Of a DNA stretch of 5,884 nucleotides, positions 1-5,349 are shown piece by piece. The DNA comes from Candidatus Intestinimonas stercorigallinarum (GTDB lineage: Bacteria; Bacillota; Clostridia; Oscillospirales; Oscillospiraceae): assembly GCA_019115345.1 (NCBI GenBank), contig DXDV01000298.1:1-5884 (forward strand). The letters run 5' to 3'. Every line of letters begins with the position of its first letter. Positions within the stretch are counted from its first letter, which is position 1. The position numbers were made by a program, and so were the translations under genes. Below the pieces are notes generated by a model that did not search any database, was not told the DNA's origin, and saw nothing but the letters and a program-made list of their open reading frames with translations.

Positions 1-408
1 GCCGATGTACTCGTCGATGCTCTCCGGGTTGATGACGCCGCAGTTCCGGAGGGCGATGCGGTACTGGTTTTTATAGAAGCGGGTGTCGGAGAGGCTGGTG
101 ACCTTCTCGGCGTCCTCCCCCTCCTTGTGGAGGAGCCGCTGGACGATGCGGCCCTTGACGATGTGCTCGGAGACGATCTCGGGCACGTCGTCGGGGGTGA
201 CGTGGGTATAGAAGGCCCCCTCGGGATAGATGAGGACCACCGGACCCATGGCGCACAGGCCGAAGCAGCCGGTCTTGACCACCCGGGCCTCCTGATCCAT
301 GCCCTGGGTCTTGAGCTCCCGCTCGAAGGCCTCAATGATCTTGGGGCTGTTGGAGGAGGAGCAGCCGGTGCCGGTGCACACCAGGATGTGGGATCGGACA
401 AAGTTCAT
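1..408 (-). CDS. hndC: NADP-reducing/bifurcating hydrogenase NuoF-like subunit (HndC/HydB), N-terminal part, cut by window edge
   Basis: This is the first 136 codons, with the rest beyond the left edge. Residues 1-90 form a thioredoxin-like [2Fe-2S] ferredoxin domain with ligands C11-x4-C16 and C48-x3-C52 (VCTGTGC and KTGCFGLC). The linker at about 110-136 (FYKNQYRIALRNCGVINPE) is the sequence that precedes the flavin/NAD-binding NuoF core in HydB/HndC proteins. Full-length relatives of this kind are about 600 residues, with an FMN/NAD(H) domain and C-terminal iron-sulfur clusters; those parts are not visible here. In the family this cytoplasmic subunit exchanges electrons with NAD(P)H and links them to the [FeFe] catalytic subunit. 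The ATG at 408 has AGGAGG at 417-422, 8 nt upstream. The gene starts 18 nt after hndB ends, so it is almost certainly in the same operon. The family is secure. Whether the enzyme is bifurcating and whether it uses NAD or NADP cannot be told from this fragment. Confidence 0.93.
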   Translation of the reverse strand, partial: MNFVRSHILVCTGTGCSSSNSPKIIEAFERELKTQGMDQEARVVKTGCFGLCAMGPVVLIYPEGAFYTHVTPDDVPEIVSEHIVKGRIVQRLLHKEGEDAEKVTSLSDTRFYKNQYRIALRNCGVINPESIDEYIG

Positions 409-426
409 CTCTTACCCCTCCTCCGT

Positions 427-795
427 TTATTCCGCCGCACCGATGGTGTACTCGGTGACGGGATTGTGGTTGACCAGATGCTCGGCGACGATGCGGGGCA
501 CCTTCTCCGGCGAGAGCTTCACGTAGGTGACCTTCTCCTCCCCGGGGACGTAGACCTCCGCGATGGGCTCCAGACGGCACACGCCGATGCACCCGGTCTG
601 GGTGACGGTGACGTTCTTGAGCTCCCGCTTGGCCACCTCCTCCAGGAAGGCGGTGAGCACCGGACGGGCCCCGGCGGCGATGCCGCAGGTGGCCATGCCC
701 ACCACGACCCGGATGTCGTCGGCGCTGTTCTCACGGATGTCGATCTGCTTTTGCATCTTCTCACGAATGGCTCTGAGTTCTTCCAGGCTCTTCAT
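427..795 (-). CDS. hndB: Small thioredoxin-like (2Fe-2S) ferredoxin-domain subunit, HndB-like
   Basis: This 122-residue protein resembles the HndB subunit of NADP-reducing hydrogenase. It has an N-terminal helical stretch (MKSLEELRAIREKMQKQI), then a thioredoxin-like ferredoxin fold starting at about residue 28 (RVVVGMATCGIAAGA). Visible cysteines are C37, C69 and C73 (QTGCIGVC). The position that would be the second ligand of a CX4C pair is G42, so only three of the four classic ligands are present. As I recall, the TCGIAAGA form is common in this family, so this is probably a family trait and not damage. The role is presumed electron transfer or a structural part of the cytoplasmic hydrogenase complex. 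The ATG at 795 has AGGGAG at 803-808, 7 nt upstream. It sits between the ATPase gene and hndC with short gaps, matching the hndA-B-C-D gene order apart from the inserted ATPase. Confidence 0.9.
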   Translation of the reverse strand: MKSLEELRAIREKMQKQIDIRENSADDIRVVVGMATCGIAAGARPVLTAFLEEVAKRELKNVTVTQTGCIGVCRLEPIAEVYVPGEEKVTYVKLSPEKVPRIVAEHLVNHNPVTEYTIGAAE

Positions 796-837
796 ATCTT
801 CACTCCCTAACGTGTTGTTCTTGGTCCATGGGGCGGC

Positions 838-1377
838 TCAGGCCGTCCCGGCCTCTCCCTCGGCCACATAGTCCCGGATCCACTTGGCCACCTCCGGCTC
901 CGACAGGGGGACGTCGGGCCCCAGCACGGCGCGGATCTCCGCCGTGTCGAACCGGAACTCCCCCTTCGGGGTCCTGCGGGTGTAGGTGAGCTCCATCCCC
1001 TCCGGCAGGCCCTGTGCCAGCAGGGAGATGGTGGAGGCGGTGTCCCCCAGAGGGGGGCAGTCGATGTGGCAGGCGTGAAAGGCGGCGGTGACGGTGGTCC
1101 CCACCCCCAGCTGGCTCTCCACCCGCAGCCAGCCGCCGGTCTGCTCCGCCGCCAGGCGGAGGAGGGGCAGGCCCAGGCCCACCTTCCGGGTGGTGCGGGT
1201 GGTGGTGAAGGGGTCGGTGACGCTGGCCAGAAACTCCGGGGACATGCCCCGGCCGTCGTCGGCCACCGTGAGGAGCAGCAGGTCCTCCCCCTCCTCCACC
1301 CCCAGGTCCACATGGCGTGCCCCGGCGGAGATGGAGTTCTGGGCGATGTCCAGCAGATGGAGAGAGAGCTCTTTCAT
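838..1377 (-). CDS. Free-standing GHKL (histidine kinase-type) ATPase inside the hydrogenase operon
   Basis: This 179-residue protein consists of an ATP-binding HATPase_c domain (about 1-100) plus a C-terminal extension of about 80 residues. The Bergerat-fold motifs are clear: N box around N14 (LLDIAQNSISAGA), G1 box DDGRGM at 40-45, F-box-like DPFTTTR at 55-61, G2 GLGL at 67-70 and G3 GVGTTV at 91-96. There is no sensor, HAMP or phosphoacceptor dimerisation domain and no transmembrane segment, so it is not a complete sensor kinase. The extension contains HACHIDCPPLGDTAST (101-116) and ends in a conserved-looking PEVAKWIRDY helix. I recall this tail from other hydrogenase-linked ATPases but know no function for it. 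The ATG at 1377 has AGGAGG at 1385-1390, 7 nt upstream. It lies between hndA and hndB, which implies a role in controlling or assembling the hydrogenase. ATP binding is well supported; the target and the reaction are unknown. Confidence 0.88.
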   Translation of the reverse strand: MKELSLHLLDIAQNSISAGARHVDLGVEEGEDLLLLTVADDGRGMSPEFLASVTDPFTTTRTTRKVGLGLPLLRLAAEQTGGWLRVESQLGVGTTVTAAFHACHIDCPPLGDTASTISLLAQGLPEGMELTYTRRTPKGEFRFDTAEIRAVLGPDVPLSEPEVAKWIRDYVAEGEAGTA

Positions 1378-1419
1378 CCCGTTGCCTCCTCGCGGTCACA
1401 CGGCCCGGTCACCCGGCCC

Positions 1420-1914
1420 TTACTCGTAGCGGTCCAGGATGGCCCCCACCTGATCCGGGGTCAGCCGGCCATAGACGTCGTTGTTGATCATCATGACGGG
1501 GGCCAGGCCGCAGGCGCCGATGCACCGGCAGGCGTCCAGGGAGAACTTCCCGTCGGGGGTGATGGAGCCGGGCTTGATGCCCAGCCGCTGCTGCACCGCC
1601 TCCAGCACGTCGGAGGCCCCCTTGACGTAGCAGGCGGTGCCCAGACACAGGCTGATCTGATACTTGCCCTTGGGGTTGAGGGTGAACTGAGCGTAGAACG
1701 AGGCTACCCCGTAGACCTCGCTCAGGGGGATGTCCAGCCCCTCCGCCACCATGATCTGGACCTCCTCCGGCAGATAGCCGAAGATCTCCTGGGCCGCCTG
1801 GAGCACCGGCATGGTGGCGCCGGGCTGCCCCTTGTGCTCGGCGATCACCGCCCGCAGCCGCTCCTCCTGTTCCGGCGTGCCGTTGTAGGGGACAACGGTC
1901 TTGACGTTTGGCAT
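1420..1914 (-). CDS. hndA: NuoE-like [2Fe-2S] subunit of NAD(P)-linked hydrogenase (HndA/HydC)
   Basis: This 164-residue protein matches the 24-kDa NuoE subunit family. It has an N-terminal helical domain (about 15-75, with VLQAAQEIFGYLPEE and VYGVASFYAQF) and a C-terminal thioredoxin-like [2Fe-2S] domain. The ligands are C90-x4-C95 (LCLGTAC) and C131-x3-C135 (CRCIGACG), with an extra cysteine at 129. The length fits the family. It passes electrons between the flavin subunit HndC/HydB and other clusters in the soluble complex. The frame is open upstream to an ATG at 1938, but I chose the ATG at 1914 because AGGAGG (1924-1929) sits 9 nt ahead of it. The longer form would put that site inside the coding region, and it adds a basic octapeptide not typical of the family. 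It is the first gene after the promoter at 1983-2011, and the ATPase follows 42 nt later. Equivalent names are hydC and nuoE. Confidence 0.94.
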   Translation of the reverse strand: MPNVKTVVPYNGTPEQEERLRAVIAEHKGQPGATMPVLQAAQEIFGYLPEEVQIMVAEGLDIPLSEVYGVASFYAQFTLNPKGKYQISLCLGTACYVKGASDVLEAVQQRLGIKPGSITPDGKFSLDACRCIGACGLAPVMMINNDVYGRLTPDQVGAILDRYE

Positions 1915-1923
1915 AGTTTCCTT

Positions 1924-1929
1924 CCTCCT
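1924..1929 (-). promoter_or_regulatory. Shine-Dalgarno site that fixes the hndA start
   Basis: A full AGGAGG lies 9 nt before the ATG at 1914. It falls inside the coding sequence if the upstream in-frame ATG at 1938 were used, so it argues for the shorter 164-residue protein. Confidence 0.85.
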
Positions 1930-1982
1930 TTTTCCCATCCATAGGCCGCCGCCCGGCAGGGTCCGGGGGTCGGTTTCTCTCT

Positions 1983-2011
1983 ATTTTAGCCTGTGAGCAC
2001 GGCCACTTCAA
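1983..2011 (-). promoter_or_regulatory. Sigma-A-type promoter for the hydrogenase operon
   Basis: Reading the minus strand, -35 TTGAAG (2006-2011) and -10 TAAAAT (1983-1988) are separated by 17 nt. Transcription would start near 1976, giving a leader of about 60 nt before hndA. The 159-nt gap (1915-2073) between the PHP gene and hndA is visibly AT-richer here than the surrounding coding DNA. A short dyad (TGTT-6-AACA, 2019-2032) lies just upstream of the -35 box. No intrinsic terminator is visible after the PHP gene, so the hydrogenase genes may also be transcribed from the upstream cluster. Confidence 0.65.
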
Positions 2012-2073
2012 CCGTAAATGTTAAATGGAACACACTTTTTACGAATATGACAAAGCCCTTTTCCGCCCTCCCG

Positions 2074-2790
2074 CTACCGGCCGCCCCGGCGCAGCCAGTC
2101 CAGCACCGCCTGGGGGGTGGCCTCCGGGAGCTCCATGGTCTGGCCGCCGGCCTCGATCTGGTGGAGGTAGTGGGCGTCGCAGCCGGTGACCGTCCGCACC
2201 CCTCTCAGGTCGGGCCGCCCGTCCAGAAAGCCGGGGGGGCACCGCCGGGAGACCTCCGCCAGGGGGAAGCCCATGGCCGGGTCCCAGAGGCCCAGGTTGG
2301 AGAGGAGGGAGAAGCTGTCCCGGTCGATGTGGGCGGGGTAGGCCACCCCGCCGAAGGACTCCACCAGACCGGCGGCCTCGTAGACGCCGATGTCGGCGGC
2401 TCCGGCCAGCATGGCCGCCTCCTCCCCCACCACATGGTCGTCCACATCCATGAGGAGCTGCCGGCCGAAGATGGCCGGGTCGTTGGTCCGCCCCTCCAGC
2501 CGCCGGTAGACCTCCTCCTGAAAGGCCATGGCCTGGTCCAGGCCGGGGAAGAGGCACACCACATGGACCTCCTCCAGGGTACACAGCTCCATGCCCGGAA
2601 GGGCCAGCAGGCCGTAGGCCTCGGCGGCCCGGCAGAAGGCGGCGCAGTTGCCGCAGCTGTTGTGGTCGGTGAGGGCGGCGGCGTCCAGTCCGGCGAGCCG
2701 GCACATGCCGGCCAGGGTGGCAGGCGTCATGGCCTCGTCCCCGCAGGGGGAGAGGCAGGAGTGGAAATGAAAATCAAATTGCAGCCGGAT
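2074..2790 (-). CDS. PHP-domain metallo-phosphoesterase, probable AUC start
   Basis: This 238-residue protein (counted from the start proposed here) carries the full set of PHP metal-site motifs: HxH at 8-10 (DFHFHSC), TDHN at 41-44, E68 (GMELC), H76 (EVHVVCLF), H154 (YPAHID) and DxH at 205-207 (GCDAHY). PHP proteins are cytoplasmic metal-dependent phosphoesterases of the TrpH/polymerase-histidinol phosphatase superfamily. The substrate here is unknown. There is no good ATG, GTG or TTG start. A TTG at 2862 is in frame but lacks a Shine-Dalgarno site, overlaps the preceding gene by 38 nt and adds an arginine-rich tail of low complexity. The next in-frame ATG (codon 21 of this model) would remove the HxH motif. 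A perfect AGGAGG (2800-2805) lies 9 nt before an ATC codon at 2790, and starting there gives an N-terminus (MRLQFDFHFHSC) that looks like the usual family start. It is the last gene of the signalling cluster. Family call is firm; the start is inferred. Confidence 0.87.
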   Translation of the reverse strand: MRLQFDFHFHSCLSPCGDEAMTPATLAGMCRLAGLDAAALTDHNSCGNCAAFCRAAEAYGLLALPGMELCTLEEVHVVCLFPGLDQAMAFQEEVYRRLEGRTNDPAIFGRQLLMDVDDHVVGEEAAMLAGAADIGVYEAAGLVESFGGVAYPAHIDRDSFSLLSNLGLWDPAMGFPLAEVSRRCPPGFLDGRPDLRGVRTVTGCDAHYLHQIEAGGQTMELPEATPQAVLDWLRRGGR

Positions 2791-2799
2791 GTTCCCCCA

Positions 2800-2805
2800 C
2801 CTCCT
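2800..2805 (-). promoter_or_regulatory. Shine-Dalgarno site pointing to a non-canonical AUC start
   Basis: AGGAGG lies 9 nt before ATC (2788-2790), the same spacing as at hndA, the TTG-started DRTGG gene and serC in this window. The next near-cognate codon, CTG at 2782-2784, is 15 nt away, which is too far for this site. Confidence 0.6.
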
Positions 2806-2824
2806 TCGGCGTCCCCTCTCCGCC

Positions 2825-3154
2825 CTACCGCAGGAGCTGCTTGAGCACGGCGGCGGCGTCAAAGGTGGAGAGCTTCGTCCCCAAAATGTTGATGTTCTGC
2901 TGCTCGGCCCGCTGCCGCAGGGCCTCGTCCGGCCTGACGCCCTCGGTGAGCACCACGCAGGAGACCTCCGCCATCAGCGCCACGGCGGCCACGTTCTGGT
3001 TGGACATGATGGTCAGCCACACGTTGCCGGTCTGGGCTCTGCCCATGACCCAGCTGAGCAGGTCGCCCACATAGCCGCCGCTGACCTCCCGCTCGGGCTC
3101 GGGCATGATAAATTCCGTCAAGGCCATCACATGGGCCAATTCTCTCACATTCAA
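2825..3154 (-). CDS. DRTGG-domain protein (second copy), TTG start
   Basis: This 109-residue single-domain protein is of the DRTGG type. The core runs from GGYVGDLLSWVMG (26-38) through GNVWLTIMSNQNVAAVALM (43-61), a hydrophobic strand SCVVLTEG (65-72) and a terminal ILGTKLSTFDAAAVL segment. DRTGG domains are small regulatory modules, also found beside CBS domains and in Pta-like proteins; a nucleotide or other ligand is suspected but not proven. I chose the TTG at 3154 because AGGAGG (3164-3169) is 9 nt upstream and the resulting N-terminus (MNVRELAHVMALTEF) looks like the family. The open frame continues upstream but only as an out-of-frame shadow of the preceding gene. The start overlaps the stop of that gene as TTGA, so translation is probably coupled. 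No membrane segment or catalytic motif is seen. The family call is good; the function is unknown. Confidence 0.87.
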   Translation of the reverse strand: MNVRELAHVMALTEFIMPEPEREVSGGYVGDLLSWVMGRAQTGNVWLTIMSNQNVAAVALMAEVSCVVLTEGVRPDEALRQRAEQQNINILGTKLSTFDAAAVLKQLLR

Positions 3155-4491
3155 TTCCGGGAACCTCCTTCTGGCTTCTTGCTTGGGGTCCGCCGCTGGC
3201 GGAAGGGGGCGGGCAGGTACTCGTCGGCGTCCCCGGTGCCCGCCATGTACTGCATGCGCTCCCGCACCTTGAAGATGCAGTCCTCCACGCTGGCCCAGCC
3301 CTGGACCACGTCCTCGGCCAGGGCGTGGCAGGAGGGGGCGCCGCAGGAGCCGCAGTCCAGCCCCGGCAGACTTCGCTCCAGCTCCTCGATCTTCACCAGC
3401 TTCTCCAGGGCGGCCCCCCGGTCCTGGTCCAGCTGGAAGGAGGGCAGATACTGGAGCTCCCGGTCCACCCGGACCAGGTCCCGGCCGCCGCTGCGGAAGT
3501 CGAAGCGGTTCCGGGAGACGGGCAGACCCTTCATCAGCTTTTTGATCCGCATCCGGGCGCCGTAGGGGTTCTCCACCGTGAGGCAGCCCCCCACGCAGCC
3601 CTGGGTACAGGCGCACAGCTCGATGAAGTCGGCCTCCGGGAGGCGTCCGTCCTCGATCTCCTCCAGCATGCGGATGCAGTTTTCGATGCCGTCCACCGCC
3701 AGATAGCTCTGGCCCAGCCGGGCGGCCGACTCGCCGCCGCAGCAGGCCCAGCCGATCCCCATGATGCCCGCCGAGCACATGGGCTTGACCTCCTTCAGGT
3801 CCCGCATGGGACCCAGCAGCCGCAGATACACGTCCCGGATGGCGAAGGCCCCGTCCAGTACCGGCTTCTGGAGCCCCTCCGGGGTGTGGGCGGCGGTGAC
3901 CTGGGAGGAGCAGGGGACGATGGAAAAGACCCCGATCTCCTCCGGGGGAAGCCCCGTCTCGGCCTCGGCCTCCCGCCGGGCCAGGATGGCGGCCAGCTCC
4001 ACGGGCGTGATGGTGGACGCCACGTTGGGGATGAGCTTGGGGAAGCGGGTGCGGATGAGCCGCAGGATGGTGGGGCAGGCCGAGGAGATCTGGGGCATGA
4101 CCCGCTCCTCCCCGTTTTTGATGGTGTGCCGGGCGTAGTCGGAGAGGATCTCCGCCGCCCGGGCCGTCTCAAAGACCTTCTGGAACCCGATCTGCAAAAG
4201 GCCGTTGAGCACGATATCGATGTCGTCCAGGTGATGGAACTGCCCGTAGAGGACGGGGTCCGGGAGGGCCACCCGGTACCGGTACTTCTCCAGCTTCTCC
4301 AGGCTGTCGCTCACCGACTTGACCGCCTTGTGGGGACAGACCTGGATGCACTTGCCGCAGTCGATGCACCGCTCGTTGAGGATGGTGGCCTTGCCGTTGC
4401 GGACCCGGATGGCCTCGGTGGGGCAGTTTTTGATGCAGGTGGTGCAGCCCCGGCAGCGCCTGTATTCCAAAATCACCGAATGCTTCATCAT
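3151..4491 (-). CDS. Ferredoxin/[FeFe]-hydrogenase-like iron-sulfur protein, probable redox or H2 sensor
   Basis: This protein has 446 residues. Residues 13-23 and 42-52 are two CxxCxxCxxxC ferredoxin motifs, each followed by proline (two [4Fe-4S] clusters). Residues about 70-325 resemble the [FeFe]-hydrogenase large-subunit C-terminal domain, with degenerate L1 SSACPT (C139), L2 VPCSSQ (C194) and L3 ELCACTQGCVGGC (C295, C299). Residues 376-405 (LDCGSCGAPSC, plus C405) form a further four-cysteine Fe-S motif of the type seen in RnfB and corrinoid Fe-S proteins. Compared with Clostridium CpI hydrogenase, the four cubane ligands are kept. The proton-shuttle cysteine is alanine and the lysine near the diiron site is glutamine, so hydrogenase activity is unlikely. 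Relatives often carry a following PAS or phosphatase domain; here the protein ends shortly after the last Fe-S motif. I chose the ATG at 4491, with GGGGTGAT ahead of it; ATG 4488 is nearly as good. It is probably the input component of the cluster. Confidence 0.9.
   Translation of the reverse strand: MMKHSVILEYRRCRGCTTCIKNCPTEAIRVRNGKATILNERCIDCGKCIQVCPHKAVKSVSDSLEKLEKYRYRVALPDPVLYGQFHHLDDIDIVLNGLLQIGFQKVFETARAAEILSDYARHTIKNGEERVMPQISSACPTILRLIRTRFPKLIPNVASTITPVELAAILARREAEAETGLPPEEIGVFSIVPCSSQVTAAHTPEGLQKPVLDGAFAIRDVYLRLLGPMRDLKEVKPMCSAGIMGIGWACCGGESAARLGQSYLAVDGIENCIRMLEEIEDGRLPEADFIELCACTQGCVGGCLTVENPYGARMRIKKLMKGLPVSRNRFDFRSGGRDLVRVDRELQYLPSFQLDQDRGAALEKLVKIEELERSLPGLDCGSCGAPSCHALAEDVVQGWASVEDCIFKVRERMQYMAGTGDADEYLPAPFRQRRTPSKKPEGGSRN
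3164..3169 (-). promoter_or_regulatory. Shine-Dalgarno site for the TTG-started DRTGG gene
   Basis: AGGAGG lies 9 nt before TTG 3152-3154, inside the last codons of the preceding gene. It supports the TTG start and a TTGA stop-start overlap. Confidence 0.8.
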
Positions 4492-4514
4492 GATGGAATC
4501 ACCCCGTTTCCAGA

Positions 4515-4537
4515 GGACGCCCCGCCGCCGGGCGTCC
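4515..4537 (-). repeat. GC-rich hairpin between the small ATPase gene and the hydrogenase-like gene
   Basis: Perfect 8-bp arms GGACGCCC (4530-4537 on the minus strand) and GGGCGTCC (4515-4522) enclose a 7-nt loop in the 70-nt gap 4492-4561. No T-run follows on the minus strand, so it is not a standard intrinsic terminator. It may set the relative expression of the two genes by RNA processing or protection, which is inferred. Confidence 0.6.
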
Positions 4538-4561
4538 CGTGTATACAAGCCCCTTCCGTGC

Positions 4562-4984
4562 TCAGGCGATGCGGATGCGCATGGTCACCGTGGTGCCCTC
4601 GCCCACCCGCGTGTCGATCTCCATATCGTCGGAGCAGCGCTTCATGTTGGGAAGGCCCATCCCGGCGCCGAAGCCCAGGTCCCGGGCCACGGCTCCGGCG
4701 GTGGAGAAGCCCTCCTCCATGGCCCGGCTCACGTCGGGAATGCCGGGGCCGTGGTCGGTGAGGCGGATGGTGATGGCGTCCATCCCCACGGTGACCTCCA
4801 CCTCGCCGCCGTTGGCGTGGATGACCATGTTGATCTCCCCCTCGTACATGCAGATGGAGGCCCGGCGGATGACGTCGGGGGGCAGCCCCAGCTTCTTGAG
4901 GGTCATCTTCATCTTGCTGGAGGCCTCGCCCGCCTGGATGAGGTCTCCGCCGTCCACCACATAATTCAGCTTCAGATCTCTCAT
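4562..4984 (-). CDS. Small GHKL ATPase, anti-sigma factor (RsbW/SpoIIAB)-like
   Basis: This 140-residue single-domain protein has N box residues in YEGEINMVIHANGG (47-60, with E50, N52 and H56), G1 motif DHGPGI (77-82), G2 region GFGAGMGLPNM (104-114) and G3 motif GEGTTV (128-133). This layout is that of RsbW/SpoIIAB-type serine kinases and anti-sigma factors, which act by partner switching in the cytoplasm. No sigma factor or STAS antagonist gene is visible in the window, so the partner is unknown. The ATG at 4984 lies 2 nt after the stop of the preceding DRTGG gene, and its Shine-Dalgarno-like GGGGGAG overlaps the end of that gene, which suggests coupled translation. It differs from the second ATPase (838-1377) in lacking a C-terminal extension. 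The ATP-binding fold is confident. Kinase activity and the anti-sigma role are only by resemblance. Confidence 0.9.
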   Translation of the reverse strand: MRDLKLNYVVDGGDLIQAGEASSKMKMTLKKLGLPPDVIRRASICMYEGEINMVIHANGGEVEVTVGMDAITIRLTDHGPGIPDVSRAMEEGFSTAGAVARDLGFGAGMGLPNMKRCSDDMEIDTRVGEGTTVTMRIRIA

Positions 4985-4986
4985 AC

Positions 4987-5328
4987 TCACTCCCCCGCCA
5001 GTCCGCTGCGGTAAAGCAGACCGCAGGCCACAAACATCCGAAGCTCTGAGCGCATGACCACAATGTCCCGCTCCCGGGCCAGCTCCAGGATGTCCTCCCC
5101 CGGCGTCTTGCCCCGGACAAAGACGATGCACTTCATGTCCATCATCTCGGCGGTGCGCACCACCTGGGGGTTGACCATGCCGGTGAGCAGCACCGCCTGG
5201 TCCTTCACATAGGCCAGCACGTCGCTCATAAAGTCGCTGGCGCAGGCCGAGTGCACCTCCCGGCCAAGGCCTTCCTCTCCGCACAGCACCGTTGCGCTCA
5301 GGATGTCTCTGATCTCATACAGATCCAT
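4987..5328 (-). CDS. DRTGG-domain protein (first gene of the signalling cluster)
   Basis: This 113-residue protein consists of one DRTGG-type domain. A short N-terminal segment (MDLYEIRDILSATVLCGEE) is followed by GREVHSACASDFMSDVLAY (22-40), LLTGMVNPQVVRTAEMMDM (47-65), a strand KCIVFVRGKTP (66-76) and a C-terminal ELRMFVACGLLYRSGL (95-110). Four cysteines (C16, C29, C67 and C102) are present but form no recognisable metal motif. The function of such single-domain proteins is not established; they are typically neighbours of hydrogenase and GHKL ATPase genes. The ATG at 5328 is preceded by the purine-rich AAGGGGAAGG. It is the first gene after the promoter at 5417-5445, with a leader of about 80 nt containing two GC-rich inverted repeats. 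It is clearly diverged from the other DRTGG gene (2825-3154), so the two are unlikely to be redundant. Confidence 0.88.
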   Translation of the reverse strand: MDLYEIRDILSATVLCGEEGLGREVHSACASDFMSDVLAYVKDQAVLLTGMVNPQVVRTAEMMDMKCIVFVRGKTPGEDILELARERDIVVMRSELRMFVACGLLYRSGLAGE

Positions 5329-5349
5329 ACGCCTTCCCCTTTCCTTGGT

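Noticed and set aside
1066..1944. Long plus-strand open frame opposite hndA and the ATPase
   Set aside because: Antisense to two well-supported genes. Its composition is biased and there is no recognisable domain.
1993..2844. Plus-strand open frame opposite the PHP gene
   Set aside because: The PHP gene on the other strand has every metal motif; this frame is glycine/valine/histidine-rich filler and its start lies in the minus-strand promoter.
2825..3778. Single 317-codon minus-strand gene ending in the DRTGG domain
   Set aside because: The first two thirds are an out-of-frame shadow of the Fe-S protein. The real gene starts at TTG 3154, with its own Shine-Dalgarno site.
3151..4548. Longer Fe-S protein starting at TTG 4548
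   Set aside because: It adds 19 arginine-rich codons running through an intercistronic hairpin. The ATG at 4491 gives the family-like start.
3325..4761. Long plus-strand open frame of 478 codons
   Set aside because: Antisense shadow of the Fe-S protein gene. It arises from GC-rich third positions, has low-complexity G/A/P/L/H content and shows no family motif.
4562..5284. 240-codon form of the small ATPase
   Set aside because: The upstream 100 codons overlap the first DRTGG gene in another frame. The ATPase domain begins at the ATG at 4984.
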